64,000 nt of DNA from Morella rubra. Taxonomy: Eukaryota > Streptophyta > Magnoliopsida > Fagales > Myricaceae. Of this stretch, positions 1 to 11,100 are shown piece after piece; position 1 is the first letter of the stretch, and every line of letters starts with the position of its first letter. A model generated the notes under the pieces. It worked only from the letters and a program-made list of their open reading frames with translations. It was not told the origin of the DNA and did not search any database. Where the stretch lies: positions 33,229,440-33,293,439 of the forward strand of contig CM025851.1 of the NCBI GenBank assembly GCA_003952965.2, written 5' to 3'. The translations under genes were made by a program, and so were the position numbers.

Positions 1-720
1 AACAACCCAATTTTTTATTGGACACGTAATTCTCGGTTAGAACAAAAAGGGGTTTTTTTGGATTATCCTCTCCCCCCCCGGTACCATCCTTCCCCCCCCC
101 TACCCCGCTAACTCCGCCAAATATCTCGCAGTAGCACCTGCTGGCCGTCCACTTCAACAAAAAACCTTTTAATACCGGGGGGGGGCGGCGGTTTTCCCCA
201 CAGCATAAACTCCCGCCCAATATCTTCGCAATAGCACCCCCTCTTGCCTCCACTTCCAACACAAAAAAAAAAACCACACAATACCCAAAACACAAAAAAC
301 CCCCAAAAAAACCACCAAACCCCACCCAATAAAAACCACAACACCCACCCCACCCCAAACCCAGCACGCCTTTCTGGCCGTCCTTCAAAACCCACAAACA
401 ACAAACACACACCAACCAACAAACAAACAAAAAACACCACAAAAAAAACCAACGAAAACCCAAAAAACAAAAAAAAACAAAAACCAAAAAACCAACTAAA
501 ACAAACCACACCCCCCCAAAAAACACCCACCAAAAAAACCAACCAACACAAAAAAACAAAAAACTTTTTTTTTTTTTTTGTTCTTTTTTTTTTTTTTCCT
601 TTTTTTTTTTTTTCCAAGTTACTTCCCCTCCTTTTTTTCTTCTGCGTATGGGGTTTTTTTTTTTTTTTTTTTTTTCTTTGGTTTTTTTTAAGAGCGATAC
701 ACCGTCTGGCCGTCCACATT
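1..720. repeat. Low-complexity, homopolymer-rich tract with degenerate internal repeats
   Basis: This stretch is dominated by runs of A, C and T (poly-T runs around 565-680, C/A-rich mixture 240-560). Recognisable fragments recur: CTGGCCGTCC appears at 141, 374 and 706, and the first 46 bases reappear in degenerate form at about 720-766. Long open frames here are lysine/asparagine- or phenylalanine-rich by-products of the base composition and are not genes. The pattern resembles unpolished long-read consensus over a repeated unit rather than natural DNA, though a real degenerate satellite cannot be excluded. Confidence 0.6.
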
Positions 721-3500
721 CAACAACCCAATACTTTATGGACAACTAATTCTCCGTTTAAACACGAAAACACTAGCATTCAATGCGACGCCAATTCGTC
801 ATTTCCAACCTAAGGCCCTCTGCCTGAAGAGTCTTTAGAACATGTGTTGTACATGATGGGCATATATCCCGAGAATTGATTTGCTGCCTATAAATTCTTC
901 GGAAACATCATTGTTATTTACGCTCTATATCGATGGACGTATAGTAAAAATCCTCACCCTGCCTTCAAAAAGCCCCAATAAATCCTACGCCTTCGTTCAA
1001 TTCTGCCTAATCAGAATGAAAGGGATTTGGATTGATCGAATCCCCTCCTAGAACATTAATGAAAGAAAAAATAAAAAAATTTAAATATAAATGAAAATAA
1101 ACCCGAACTTATCTATATGCTTTATTTAAAAATTTACTTTTATTTATATATCTATTATTTATTCTTTATTTTTTCATTTTCATCTCGATTGCATGCTATT
1201 TATCATCGCATAATCATTATCATCCTGATACTTCTGTTTTTTACATGACTTTTTAGTTTATAATTCTTCGTGCACACTTTCTTCAATTCAAAATGGAGAG
1301 AAGATACACACTTCTCAAGATTATTGAGAGTTTCACTGAGCTATACACTTAAGGAGTTGAACTGTATTTGCTTAGTTATCAAGACTCGAGTGCCTTAACA
1401 TCGAGGGAGGACCGTATACTTCAGGTAAAAAGCTGTTGGATATCGGTACTATTTTCTACTTTATTAGTGGATGGGGATCATAACTATACCACAGTATACA
1501 GAAAAGGAAGATGATGGAAACACAGGGCTGGAAGTTTATCCTTCAACGAAATGGTGGATTGTGTTTTAGACCCAGTGTCGAGCCTCAAATTATCCTAACG
1601 TAATGTCATCAGGCTTGAAATTTAGTCTGCGACTATATATTTATAATTATAAGCTCCAGCCTCTTCGTGTCTTTGTTGTTCATGGTAAGAGAAGTGCTCT
1701 CATCGACGTTTTCAGTTCTCGTTCAAGTAATCCATCACACCGCAGAGTAATATTCAGGTTTTCCTAGACGAAGTTAACTTGGTTATCATTTCTAACCTAC
1801 CAATTTCCCAACATTAGTCGAAAGAAAGCTGAGCAGACATAAGTTACGACGTCTAGTGAATTTGACGATTTTTCTATAATTTTTTAGCGCTTGTTAAATA
1901 TTTAGAATTTTGACATACTGTCATTTTTTCAGATTTCACTCATAAGAAGAAAATCATTTTCTATGGTTTCCTAAAAGTCTCATTTTTACCTTATATTTTG
2001 GAGTTTTTAAAAGTGTGATATTTATTGTATTATTCACTCATGCTATAAGGTTTGTTCTATGCAAACTCGCTATTTAAACCTTCTCTAGTAGGTGGAAAAT
2101 TACAGATTTGGTGTTTATACTACAACTTGGCCTTTAGGCTTACTTTGAAGAACGATTTCTTCTACAACACTTTTCCTTCGTGGAATTTCGTAAGTTTCGT
2201 TTTCTTGCTCTCTTCCTATGTTGAATTTCTGCGTCGTGATGATTTTCTGTTATCCGATACTGATGTTTCATATGTTACTCGCGTAGTGAGGTTATTTATT
2301 GAGTGTTAGTCTTGAGTTTTAGTGATCATGATTGATGTTCCCGAACTCCTTAGTCAGAAAAGATCTTGACTAAATTCTCAGTTACTCATCTCTTCCTGAC
2401 CTCTTCATAACAAGTATTCCACGAATAAGTCTTTCAATTTACTCGTCCAATATCTAGCTCTCCTATGAATTTCGACGCATGGAACGTTTTCTCTATTTCT
2501 CCCAAGCATTTCAACCATCCTGAAAGTGTTGAACATTACGTGTTTCCGCGCTTCTTAGTTTCCCCAACTTAACCAATACAGTATCATGTTGTAAAAACAA
2601 CTCATGTGTAGATTTTTCAATGAACCTGTAATTTGGAACCCTAAACACTAACATTGTTTCTTTCCTTGTTGCCTCGAATCTACTCACCTGCAATCCAACC
2701 ATACAAATAGATTCGGTAAATAAAGATAATTTATTTCTATAAACGTACAAGTTGACTGGAACGGCAGACCATCAAAGAAGAAAAATTCATGATTGACTCA
2801 CACTCTGGATTTGGCTATGTTATCATAAGACCCATCGCCTATTTTCTCTGAATTATTTCGGGAATAGAGAATCTTGTCTAATGCACTCTGACTATACCAT
2901 CTTGTGCCAACATGTTTATATTTTTAATTATCGAACGCTACCATTATCAGTTAATAAAAAAATCATACGACTATATTTCTTATAAATCGTTGACACAAAG
3001 CATTAGTTCATCATCATAATGTATAGAATGTCATAGTTTAGAGATACATTGATAACAGAAAATAACCATTATTATAATTTGTGTCATAACTTTAAAAGGA
3101 AAAAAATTAATTACTTTCTACTGGAGATCGCATATGCTTCGTAATATTACTCAGAAGTGAATGATCATTTTCTTTTTAACGAATATAAACGTTAAAATAC
3201 TCAGTAAATGTAATATATTTACTGTTTCTCACCAATAATAGAGTATAAATGTACTGGTAATTAAAGTTACTATTTATTCCTTCTATCTTTTTGCTTTGCT
3301 CTCTCCATTAGAATCTGATTCCATATATTGCTACTATTCTTCTCCATTCTACAATTATAATTTCCAAACTCTACCGTAAAAACAAATATAACACTTGCAT
3401 TGCCAGATTAACTTGAAAGCAAAATTGTAACTTATCCTCATGTTCAATTATGGTGAGATCATTTATAACATTCTTGAGAATCAAATGTTAAGTATTGTGA
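720..3500. other. AT-rich DNA without a recognisable gene
   Basis: No open frame here matches a family I recognise. Frame +1 at about 821-880 reads like the winged-helix end of a plant NB-ARC domain but stops at once (see findings). The 1830-2800 part has the texture of a degenerate retroelement or long terminal repeat, but I find no paired termini, primer-binding site or polyprotein motif, so it stays unclassified. Confidence 0.5.
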
Positions 3501-3596
3501 AATTATATAGTGGTTCACCAGCAAAGTCAAAGAGCAAAGATCATTCTGCAGATTTTCTTGCCTATAAGTGTTTCTAAATTGCTTGTAGCCACTATT

Positions 3597-3726
3597 AGAG
3601 TCAGACTACTAGGGCCAGACCACAAACTCACTAACAAATTAAATCATTTCATCTCCAGACCACGTACTCATGCTCAAGATAAACCATTTTAGAGTTGGAC
3701 CACTAGCGCCAGACCGCACACTCACT
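3597..3726. repeat. Two 36-bp direct repeats
   Basis: Positions 3597-3632 and 3691-3726 are near-identical 36-bp units (both contain CCAGACC and end in ACTCACT) separated by 58 bp. There is no coding potential. They lie just upstream of a TATA box and could be part of a promoter region. Confidence 0.55.
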
Positions 3727-3845
3727 CTTTAAACAATTTTTCGCTACTATTCGTGGGAGTTCACAAATCTCAATAGGAAATATAAAAAAACACAAAACAA
3801 TAAAAACATAACATACGATCCCCCTCTCTCTTTACTACAAGAAGC

Positions 3846-3920
3846 TATAAAAGACGAGAAGCATTCAAAACTCTCTCTCTCTCAGTCTAATGCTCTCTCT
3901 CTCTCTCTACTTGATTAGAT
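3846..3920 (+). promoter_or_regulatory. TATA box followed by CT-rich tract
   Basis: A consensus TATAAAA sits at 3846-3852, and about 20 bp downstream begins a pyrimidine-rich stretch with two CT microsatellites (about 3871-3883 and 3893-3909). This order is typical of a plant core promoter and 5' UTR reading rightward. The transcript start and coding sequence would fall in the N gap. The sequence does not match the DNA upstream of the right-arm kinase copy (45510-45830), so it cannot be assigned to that gene with confidence. Confidence 0.4.
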
Positions 3921-3934
3921 ACAAACTGAGCAAC

Positions 3935-4934
3935 NNNNNNNNNNNNNNNNNNNNNNNNNNNNNNNNNNNNNNNNNNNNNNNNNNNNNNNNNNNNNNNNNN
4001 NNNNNNNNNNNNNNNNNNNNNNNNNNNNNNNNNNNNNNNNNNNNNNNNNNNNNNNNNNNNNNNNNNNNNNNNNNNNNNNNNNNNNNNNNNNNNNNNNNNN
4101 NNNNNNNNNNNNNNNNNNNNNNNNNNNNNNNNNNNNNNNNNNNNNNNNNNNNNNNNNNNNNNNNNNNNNNNNNNNNNNNNNNNNNNNNNNNNNNNNNNNN
4201 NNNNNNNNNNNNNNNNNNNNNNNNNNNNNNNNNNNNNNNNNNNNNNNNNNNNNNNNNNNNNNNNNNNNNNNNNNNNNNNNNNNNNNNNNNNNNNNNNNNN
4301 NNNNNNNNNNNNNNNNNNNNNNNNNNNNNNNNNNNNNNNNNNNNNNNNNNNNNNNNNNNNNNNNNNNNNNNNNNNNNNNNNNNNNNNNNNNNNNNNNNNN
4401 NNNNNNNNNNNNNNNNNNNNNNNNNNNNNNNNNNNNNNNNNNNNNNNNNNNNNNNNNNNNNNNNNNNNNNNNNNNNNNNNNNNNNNNNNNNNNNNNNNNN
4501 NNNNNNNNNNNNNNNNNNNNNNNNNNNNNNNNNNNNNNNNNNNNNNNNNNNNNNNNNNNNNNNNNNNNNNNNNNNNNNNNNNNNNNNNNNNNNNNNNNNN
4601 NNNNNNNNNNNNNNNNNNNNNNNNNNNNNNNNNNNNNNNNNNNNNNNNNNNNNNNNNNNNNNNNNNNNNNNNNNNNNNNNNNNNNNNNNNNNNNNNNNNN
4701 NNNNNNNNNNNNNNNNNNNNNNNNNNNNNNNNNNNNNNNNNNNNNNNNNNNNNNNNNNNNNNNNNNNNNNNNNNNNNNNNNNNNNNNNNNNNNNNNNNNN
4801 NNNNNNNNNNNNNNNNNNNNNNNNNNNNNNNNNNNNNNNNNNNNNNNNNNNNNNNNNNNNNNNNNNNNNNNNNNNNNNNNNNNNNNNNNNNNNNNNNNNN
4901 NNNNNNNNNNNNNNNNNNNNNNNNNNNNNNNNNN
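3935..4934. other. Assembly gap (1000 N)
   Basis: Exactly 1000 N, a round number that suggests a placeholder or scaffolding gap rather than a measured length. The sequence to its right begins in the middle of a kinase gene and is already inside the palindrome arm. Comparison with the right arm shows that at least about 770 bp of coding sequence is missing here. Confidence 0.98.
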
Positions 4935-6480
4935 TATATTCTCATAGCTTGAATCAAGACGATGATTGGTCAATTGAGTGGTTATCTTCTAGCAATAATT
5001 GTGATCCGATAGGCCTCTGTGGCCTAAATGCCTATTGCACTCTCATGGATCAGGAAGCTACTTGTGTATGTTCTCCTGGTTTTGCTTTCATCGATGAGGG
5101 GCAGAAGGACTTGGGCTGCCACAGAAATTTCAGACCAGATGGTTGCAAGAGCAAGAATGGAGAAACCTTTTATCTAAGCGAATTGGAAGGTCTTACATGG
5201 GAAGACAACCCCTATTCTACTTTAGCATCGACCAAAATTGCTTGTCGAGAGGACTGCTTGAAAGATTGCTACTGTGAAGCTGCACTATTTAAAGATCAGC
5301 AGTGCAGAAAGCAAAAGCTTCCTCTAAGATTTGGGAGAAGACAACAAGTTGAATTAGGCACAACTCTGATCAAGGTGGGCGTTGCAAGTTCTGAGACAAC
5401 ACAGGTAAGCACGAGAATAAAGAAACACATGCAAAAGGATGTCTTAATTGGTAGTTCTGCAATTTTAGCTTTTGCACTTATCGTTCTAGCAATTACCGCT
5501 ATTCTCATTCATAGACATCGTGTTTGGGAATATAGAAAGACTAACAAATATGGGAACGATGAGTTGATTGAAGACGTTGCTCTGAGATCATATACATATC
5601 CTGAGCTTGAAAAAGTAACTAATGGTTTCTCGGATGAACTGGGTAAAGGAGCTTTTGGGACAGTTTTTAAAGGTGTCATGTCAAATGGTAGGAGAGTTGT
5701 GGCCATCAAGAGACTGGAGAAAGTGGTGGCGGAAGGTGAAAGAGAATTTCGAAATGAGATGAAAGCAATCGGAGAACTCATCACAAAAATCTGGTTAAGC
5801 TGTTTGGGTACTGCTATGATGGAACTAATCGGCTCTTGGTCTACGAGTATATGAGCAATGGTTCTCTAGCAGATTTCCTCTTCAAATCCAAAAAAAATCC
5901 AAGTTGGGAGGAAAAAACTGGAATTGCATTGAATGTAGCTCGAGGCATCCTCTATCTGCATGAGGAATGTGAGAACCAGATCATCCATTGCGACATCAAA
6001 CCTGAAAATATACTCTTGGATGAGCACAAGTGTCCAAAAGTTGCTGATTTTGGTTTGGCCAAGCTGCTGAGGCCTAACCAAAGCAGGACGTACACTGGGA
6101 TCAGAGGAACAAGGGGGTATGTTGCACCTGAGTGGCATAGAGACTTGCCCATAACAGTGAAAGCAGATGTCTACAGCTATGGGATCATGTTGTTGGAGAT
6201 CATATGTGGTCGAAGGAAAATGGAAACGGATCTTTCAGAGCAGAAAGTAGTTCTTGCAAATTGGGTCTATGATTGTTTTGAGAATAGTGAACTGGATAAA
6301 TTGGTGGAGGATGAAGAGGTGGACAAGAGTAAGCTGGAGAGAATGGTTAGGGTGGGACTTTGGTGCATCCAGGAGGAGCCATCACTTCGCCCTTCAATGA
6401 AGAAGGTGGTACTGATGTTGGAAGGAACTGTGGAGATACCAACCCCTCCAAGTCCTACCTCCTTTCTCAGTTGCATGTAA
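4935..6480 (+). pseudogene. LECRK3-like G-type lectin receptor kinase, 5'-truncated by gap and frameshifted
   Basis: This is the left-arm copy of the receptor kinase at 43192-45509. It starts inside the extracellular region (residue about 259 of the full copy) because the N-terminal part lies in the N gap. Visible in order are the EGF-like cysteines, the PAN-type cysteine region, a transmembrane helix at about 5445-5520, the glycine-rich loop GKGAFG, the ATP-binding lysine of VAIK, and after a break the catalytic loop HCDIKPEN, DFG and the VAPEW segment; stop TAA at 6478. The reading frame shifts near 5773 (one base missing after the alpha-C helix, before the conserved HH-NLV stretch), separating the N-lobe from the rest of the kinase. 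The catalytic loop is HCD, the non-RD type usual for immune receptors. The same shift occurs in the other arm, so it is either a true null allele or a shared consensus error. Confidence 0.85.
5445..5520 (+). other. Transmembrane helix of the left LECRK3-like copy
   Basis: A hydrophobic stretch rich in Ile, Leu, Ala and Val, preceded by Lys-rich and followed by Arg/His-rich residues (IHRHR), as expected for a type I receptor kinase with its kinase domain in the cytoplasm. Confidence 0.7.
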
Positions 6481-7960
6481 GTTAATTCAGGCCTGCTCCC
6501 AATTAGGTAATGTTACAAAACAGAGAGCTTAGTGTTCAACGAAGACAGCAGCAGCAGAACTGAAGAAGGCTTTTTTTCATTAAATGTTAATGTACTATCT
6601 ACTCGTATCAGCTTTTAGGTGATCAAGGAACTGTAAATGATTGTCTGATGAGATCAGGACAAAAACTAAGGCCTAAGGGGTTTCTGAGTGAAGATTCTTC
6701 TGCTAAATTGCTTCTTCTTCTCTTCTTTTTTCTGGTGTCCAGCAAGCCATGCAATGTCATATACTCACTCCACAGTTTACTTTAGAACATAATTTCACCC
6801 TCTATTTAATGTTTAAATTATGCAGAATAGTAGATGACTTAAACAGTCAAACTGTATCCGTCCAGAGATCTGCAACTCCCAAAATTTTACCCCACAAGTT
6901 ACTCCAAAATAACTTATCACAAATCATGATAGCTGATTTTCTAGGTAACAAGAATTGATGTTTATCTTTGCTTTTATGGATAAATTATGCTATATTTTTA
7001 ATGCGAAAATAAATACTAAAATATTAATTGTATGAAGATTTGGTCTTGTCATTTGGTTTTCACAAAGTGGCCCAAACCCAACAAAGCCTACGGCAAAACA
7101 AAGGAAAAATTATGCTTTTTTCTCTGAAAAAAAAAACAAATAACTTCACCAAAACTCCAGACTTGGCCAATAAGATGAATAAGCATGTTACTTACCAAAT
7201 GGAGTAGTCTCCCAACCCACCGTTTTGTTCCAGACCATTTAATAAGCAAAAGTCACAAATTTAATGGGGGAGCAGAAGGGAGACAAATTAATTACAAAGA
7301 AAAAAAAAATTCACTTTTCCACCTCCAAACTATGAGGTTAATATGTCATTTAAGAGTTTTAATTATCAATTTTACCACTTTATACTCTCAAAGCATTAAA
7401 ATTCATGAAAATTGAGGTCTCAACTGCCCATCTAACTATGTTTGTTTAATAATCTTTAAAACATTTTTTTATTTCAAAAAAAATTTCAATTCAAACATGA
7501 TTTTTCTCACAAAAAATATTTTAATTTTCAATAAAATTTCTATCTAATTATTGGGCGAATTTTTGTTAAAAATAATATTAAAAAAATTATGAAAACTTAT
7601 AAAAACTTCCTTTCCAGAGAAATTTTTAAAAATTTAAAAATATGTTTTATAGGAAGCTTATTATTTTCACAAACAAAAAAAAGAAACATATATACAAAAA
7701 TCAACCGGTGAACACCTGAATCGCTGGGCGCCACGTAGCATCTACGACCTTGATTATCTACGACGTGGTTGGACTTCATTGGTTACACCACCGAGGCGAG
7801 GCGTCGCGCCTGCCGCACCGGATCAATGAACGCACGCAGTTTCCCGTTGCGTCTTCCACATTTTGTGGTACTGTAGTGTATGAGCACCACCCTAGACCCA
7901 ACTCTGAAACTCCACCGTCGCGCGAAGAGTGTTTTTTTTTTCCCTCCGTGTCGGCTGTAG
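6481..7960. other. Intergenic, kinase copy to NSR-like gene
   Basis: This is the 3' flank of the kinase followed by AT-rich DNA; 7440-7650 is especially rich in A/T runs. No gene is seen. The mirror copy lies at 41710-43191. The last few hundred bases (from about 7690) become GC-richer and are probably promoter and 5' leader of the NSR-like gene. Confidence 0.6.
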
Positions 7961-7966
7961 CTGCAG

Positions 7967-8028
7967 TTAGGGTTTTTACACCATTATCCTCGAACCCACG
8001 CCGAAGGTACTGTTACAATGTAGGGTTT
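7967..8028 (+). promoter_or_regulatory. Two telo-box motifs at the NSR-like gene 5' end
   Basis: TTAGGGTTT at 7967-7975 and TAGGGTTT at 8021-8028 match the plant telo-box (AAACCCTA on the other strand), common near the start of genes for translation and RNA metabolism. A possible leader intron (GT at 8007, AG at 8090-8091) would end nine bases before the ATG. A TATTTATA sequence near 8038 is an alternative core element. Confidence 0.5.
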
Positions 8029-8100
8029 TGTTTTGGCTATTTATATCCTTATCACTCTCTCGTTCTATAACTTTCTATTTCGAATTTGCAGAAATAAGAG

Positions 8101-11100
8101 ATGGCGGATGGGTACTGGAACAGGCAGCAGGCGCCTCTGCTTCCCGCAGCCGGCTTATATAAACGACAACGTTCCGATTACGGTTCGCTCTATAACTATT
8201 TTGTGCTCTATTTCTGCTTCTATTAGGGTAATTTGTGTAATTCCTTTTGTGTTTGTTTACTACCAACTACGACCAAGATTACTGTAAATTCTGAAAGAGC
8301 GACGCTTGGATAAATGGAATATAATGTTCGATACGCTTGAACCCTTAACATATATGAATAATGGAATTTAATGTCTCGTCTCTTTGGCATGCTATTTAGA
8401 GAGCGTGCGAAAATGCTTTGCGTAAATCCATGTAGGAATAATAATTCCGTGGTTTTAATTTGGTTCTTTGAACCCATGTGCTGCAAAACTTGGATTGATT
8501 TTTCCGCATATGTGAATGGCAATTCCGTTGTAGTGCATTAAACCCTTACTTTCGGTTGGATTACTAATTAACTTGCTTTAGATTTGGTTCAGTCTACCAC
8601 AGAGTGCTTAAGCTCTACTGGAAGTGATTACATTTGTACATTGTGATCTTGTCATAATATAACAATTTGCACCTGTTCATCCTTCATTGTCCTTGAGTCA
8701 TTCCCACTATTGGCCGTTTTTAGTGGTGGCATCGTCAACTTGAAAATTTCCTTGGGTCCTTGCCATTCCCATTCTCTGTATTGTCTAACTTACTCCAGAT
8801 GAACAGAATTCACACTGGACTCCCTTGGAACATACACTGACAATTTGAGTTCCTGTTGCTGGATATTAGTGGAGTTTATTGATGCTGAATAATTGATTTA
8901 TATTTTCTGTTTATTGCATTTATGCTTGTTAATATAATGTGCTATATATCATCTCTGAAGCTCCATATTTTGAAGATCATTATTAGTGCTCTTTAGATGT
9001 GCTGATTATTCCTTTTTCAAGCTGATGCTACACATCTGTTCTATTAGTCATGATTATGAAAAATGTTATGATGTTAACATTTGACTGGGGAAAGCCAAGC
9101 CGTTGGATGTTATTTAGTGTGAGAGTGGATGATTATAGTGCCATACATAAAGACGCTGCAAAAAAAAAAAAAGATTGGCTTGCTTATCAAAAATAAATAA
9201 AGATGCATCAAAATTCTTGGAGGCTTAATTATCATCATGTGTTACCTTTATGTTGGGGTTACAAATCCTATGTTAGCATTTGTAATGATAATTAGGTCCA
9301 ATACACTTTATACTATCAACAAAAGATTTAGGTCCTAATGCTTTGCACTCTAAATTATCAATTGCGTGATATTTCAACCCCCAATTTCCAATCATATACA
9401 CTTTGCACCCTTCGTCCAAAGTTTTCAGTAGTTTGGCAAAAAGTGATTTTTTAGCCTGTGAAATGATGATATCCATGACATTTCGCCTCTTAACTCCCAA
9501 ACATGTACAGTTTGCACCCTCTGTCCAAACATCAATTTGCTGTGGATATAAACTATATTTTCACTGGCAAAAAAATCTCTTTTCATCCCAATTAGCAATG
9601 GAGGTGCTGCCAAGTGTATATAATTGATATTTGAGTGATGAGATGTCACGAAATCAATAATTCGGGGTACAAAGTTTCAGGACCCAAAAATAGTTGATTG
9701 GTGAAAAGTGTATTTGAAAGCTGTCTTCTTGAGCTAAAAAATTTGGAGGCTTCAAAATATTGTATGTCTTCACTAGATTTTCTGTATGTAACATGATCTA
9801 TCTACATTTCATTGTACTTCTCTCCTTCGAAGAAAATATTGAACTGACAGCTTCATTTATTTGGGTGGGTTATATTACTGTATCATTGGTCAATAGGCCT
9901 TTTAGAAACTTTGTGAAAGTGTTAGCTTATTCAGACTCACCACCACTATTGCTTTTGTTGGTACTTAATGTTTTCTTCTGTTTGCTCTTCCTTTGAGATG
10001 AAGGTATAAAGAGCTGCCATGAAAGGAAGGCTGAAAGGGATATTAATATAGGGATTGATAATTAGTATCTATTCCTATTGGAAGTGTAATGGTGTGACAC
10101 TTTCCAGTTTTCAGGACTACTAGGTGGTTGTTTCTCCCATGGAGAAACTTTTTATGGTTATATGTATTTCAATTGTCTCACATATTAGATCGTGATTTTT
10201 TCTCCATATATTTTCTTCTTCTCTTAGAATCATTGATTGATGCTTTGACTGCTGATTTATTTTGTCTTTTATCAAGTAAGGGACAAAGTACAATTCATTA
10301 GAAAGGGAACCAAGACACATGATGGACTTTTTTTTAGGATCTACAGAATAGTAGTGAAGCTCCTAGTATTTTTTTTCTTTTTTAATGTTCCACAAAGAAT
10401 ACACTTCATACTTCGAGTGTGCATCGGTGGCATGAGATTATCTGCTATTTTCTGCAATAAACATTTCTGGTGTGCTCAAAAAAATACATGAAGTTCCCCA
10501 TGCATTACCCAGAATATGGTCCACGTGGTTTCTTTTTTGGGGTTCTGTTGATCAAGAAAAAAAATATTGCTGGTTATTGCTCCATTTGTACTCTGCAGAA
10601 CAACAGAAACATGGAAATATCCTTAGGTCTTTGGTTTGAAGATGATTCTCTGCTTTTCAGTTAAACATATTTATTTGTTAGTGTTAAATTCATCGTTTTT
10701 GGTTTCTGTTTTGTTCTGGTTCTCTGTTTCTGAGCGCCAACAAAACGTCCCTTGCCCTGGAGGCTCTGCAGTGGTGGAAAAAAGCAGAAATTGTTGAATC
10801 TCTTTTCTGATTGCGTTCCTTAAATTGCTCTCATTGCCGTTAACTTTTACATAACTTTAGATATTTAGAAGTTGGTACAATAACGCAGATATTGTGATTG
10901 TATGAAGTGGGACTGGAACATTCCATTGTTTGTTTCATTTTATTTTATATTGCTTGATTAGTGACAGCAAGGCATATGTTCAGACATAAGTTGTTCTCAT
11001 GAACTATTAGCGGTGTGATCCTGCTAGAGTATCAGAAACTTAGACGCATTCTTCTCTGGAAAAGATGTTTTAACCGCCTTATGGATATGCACACTGATAA

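Noticed and set aside
244-813. Open frames rich in Lys/Asn/Thr or Phe over the first 800 bases
   Set aside because: They follow directly from A/C and T homopolymers; no domain or codon bias.
3846-3934. Promoter of the left kinase copy
   Set aside because: Orientation fits, but the sequence does not match the DNA upstream of the same gene in the right arm, and the gap length is probably arbitrary.
7750-8070. 106-codon frame upstream of the NSR-like start
   Set aside because: Overlaps the GC-richer leader with telo-boxes and a possible leader intron; no family resemblance.
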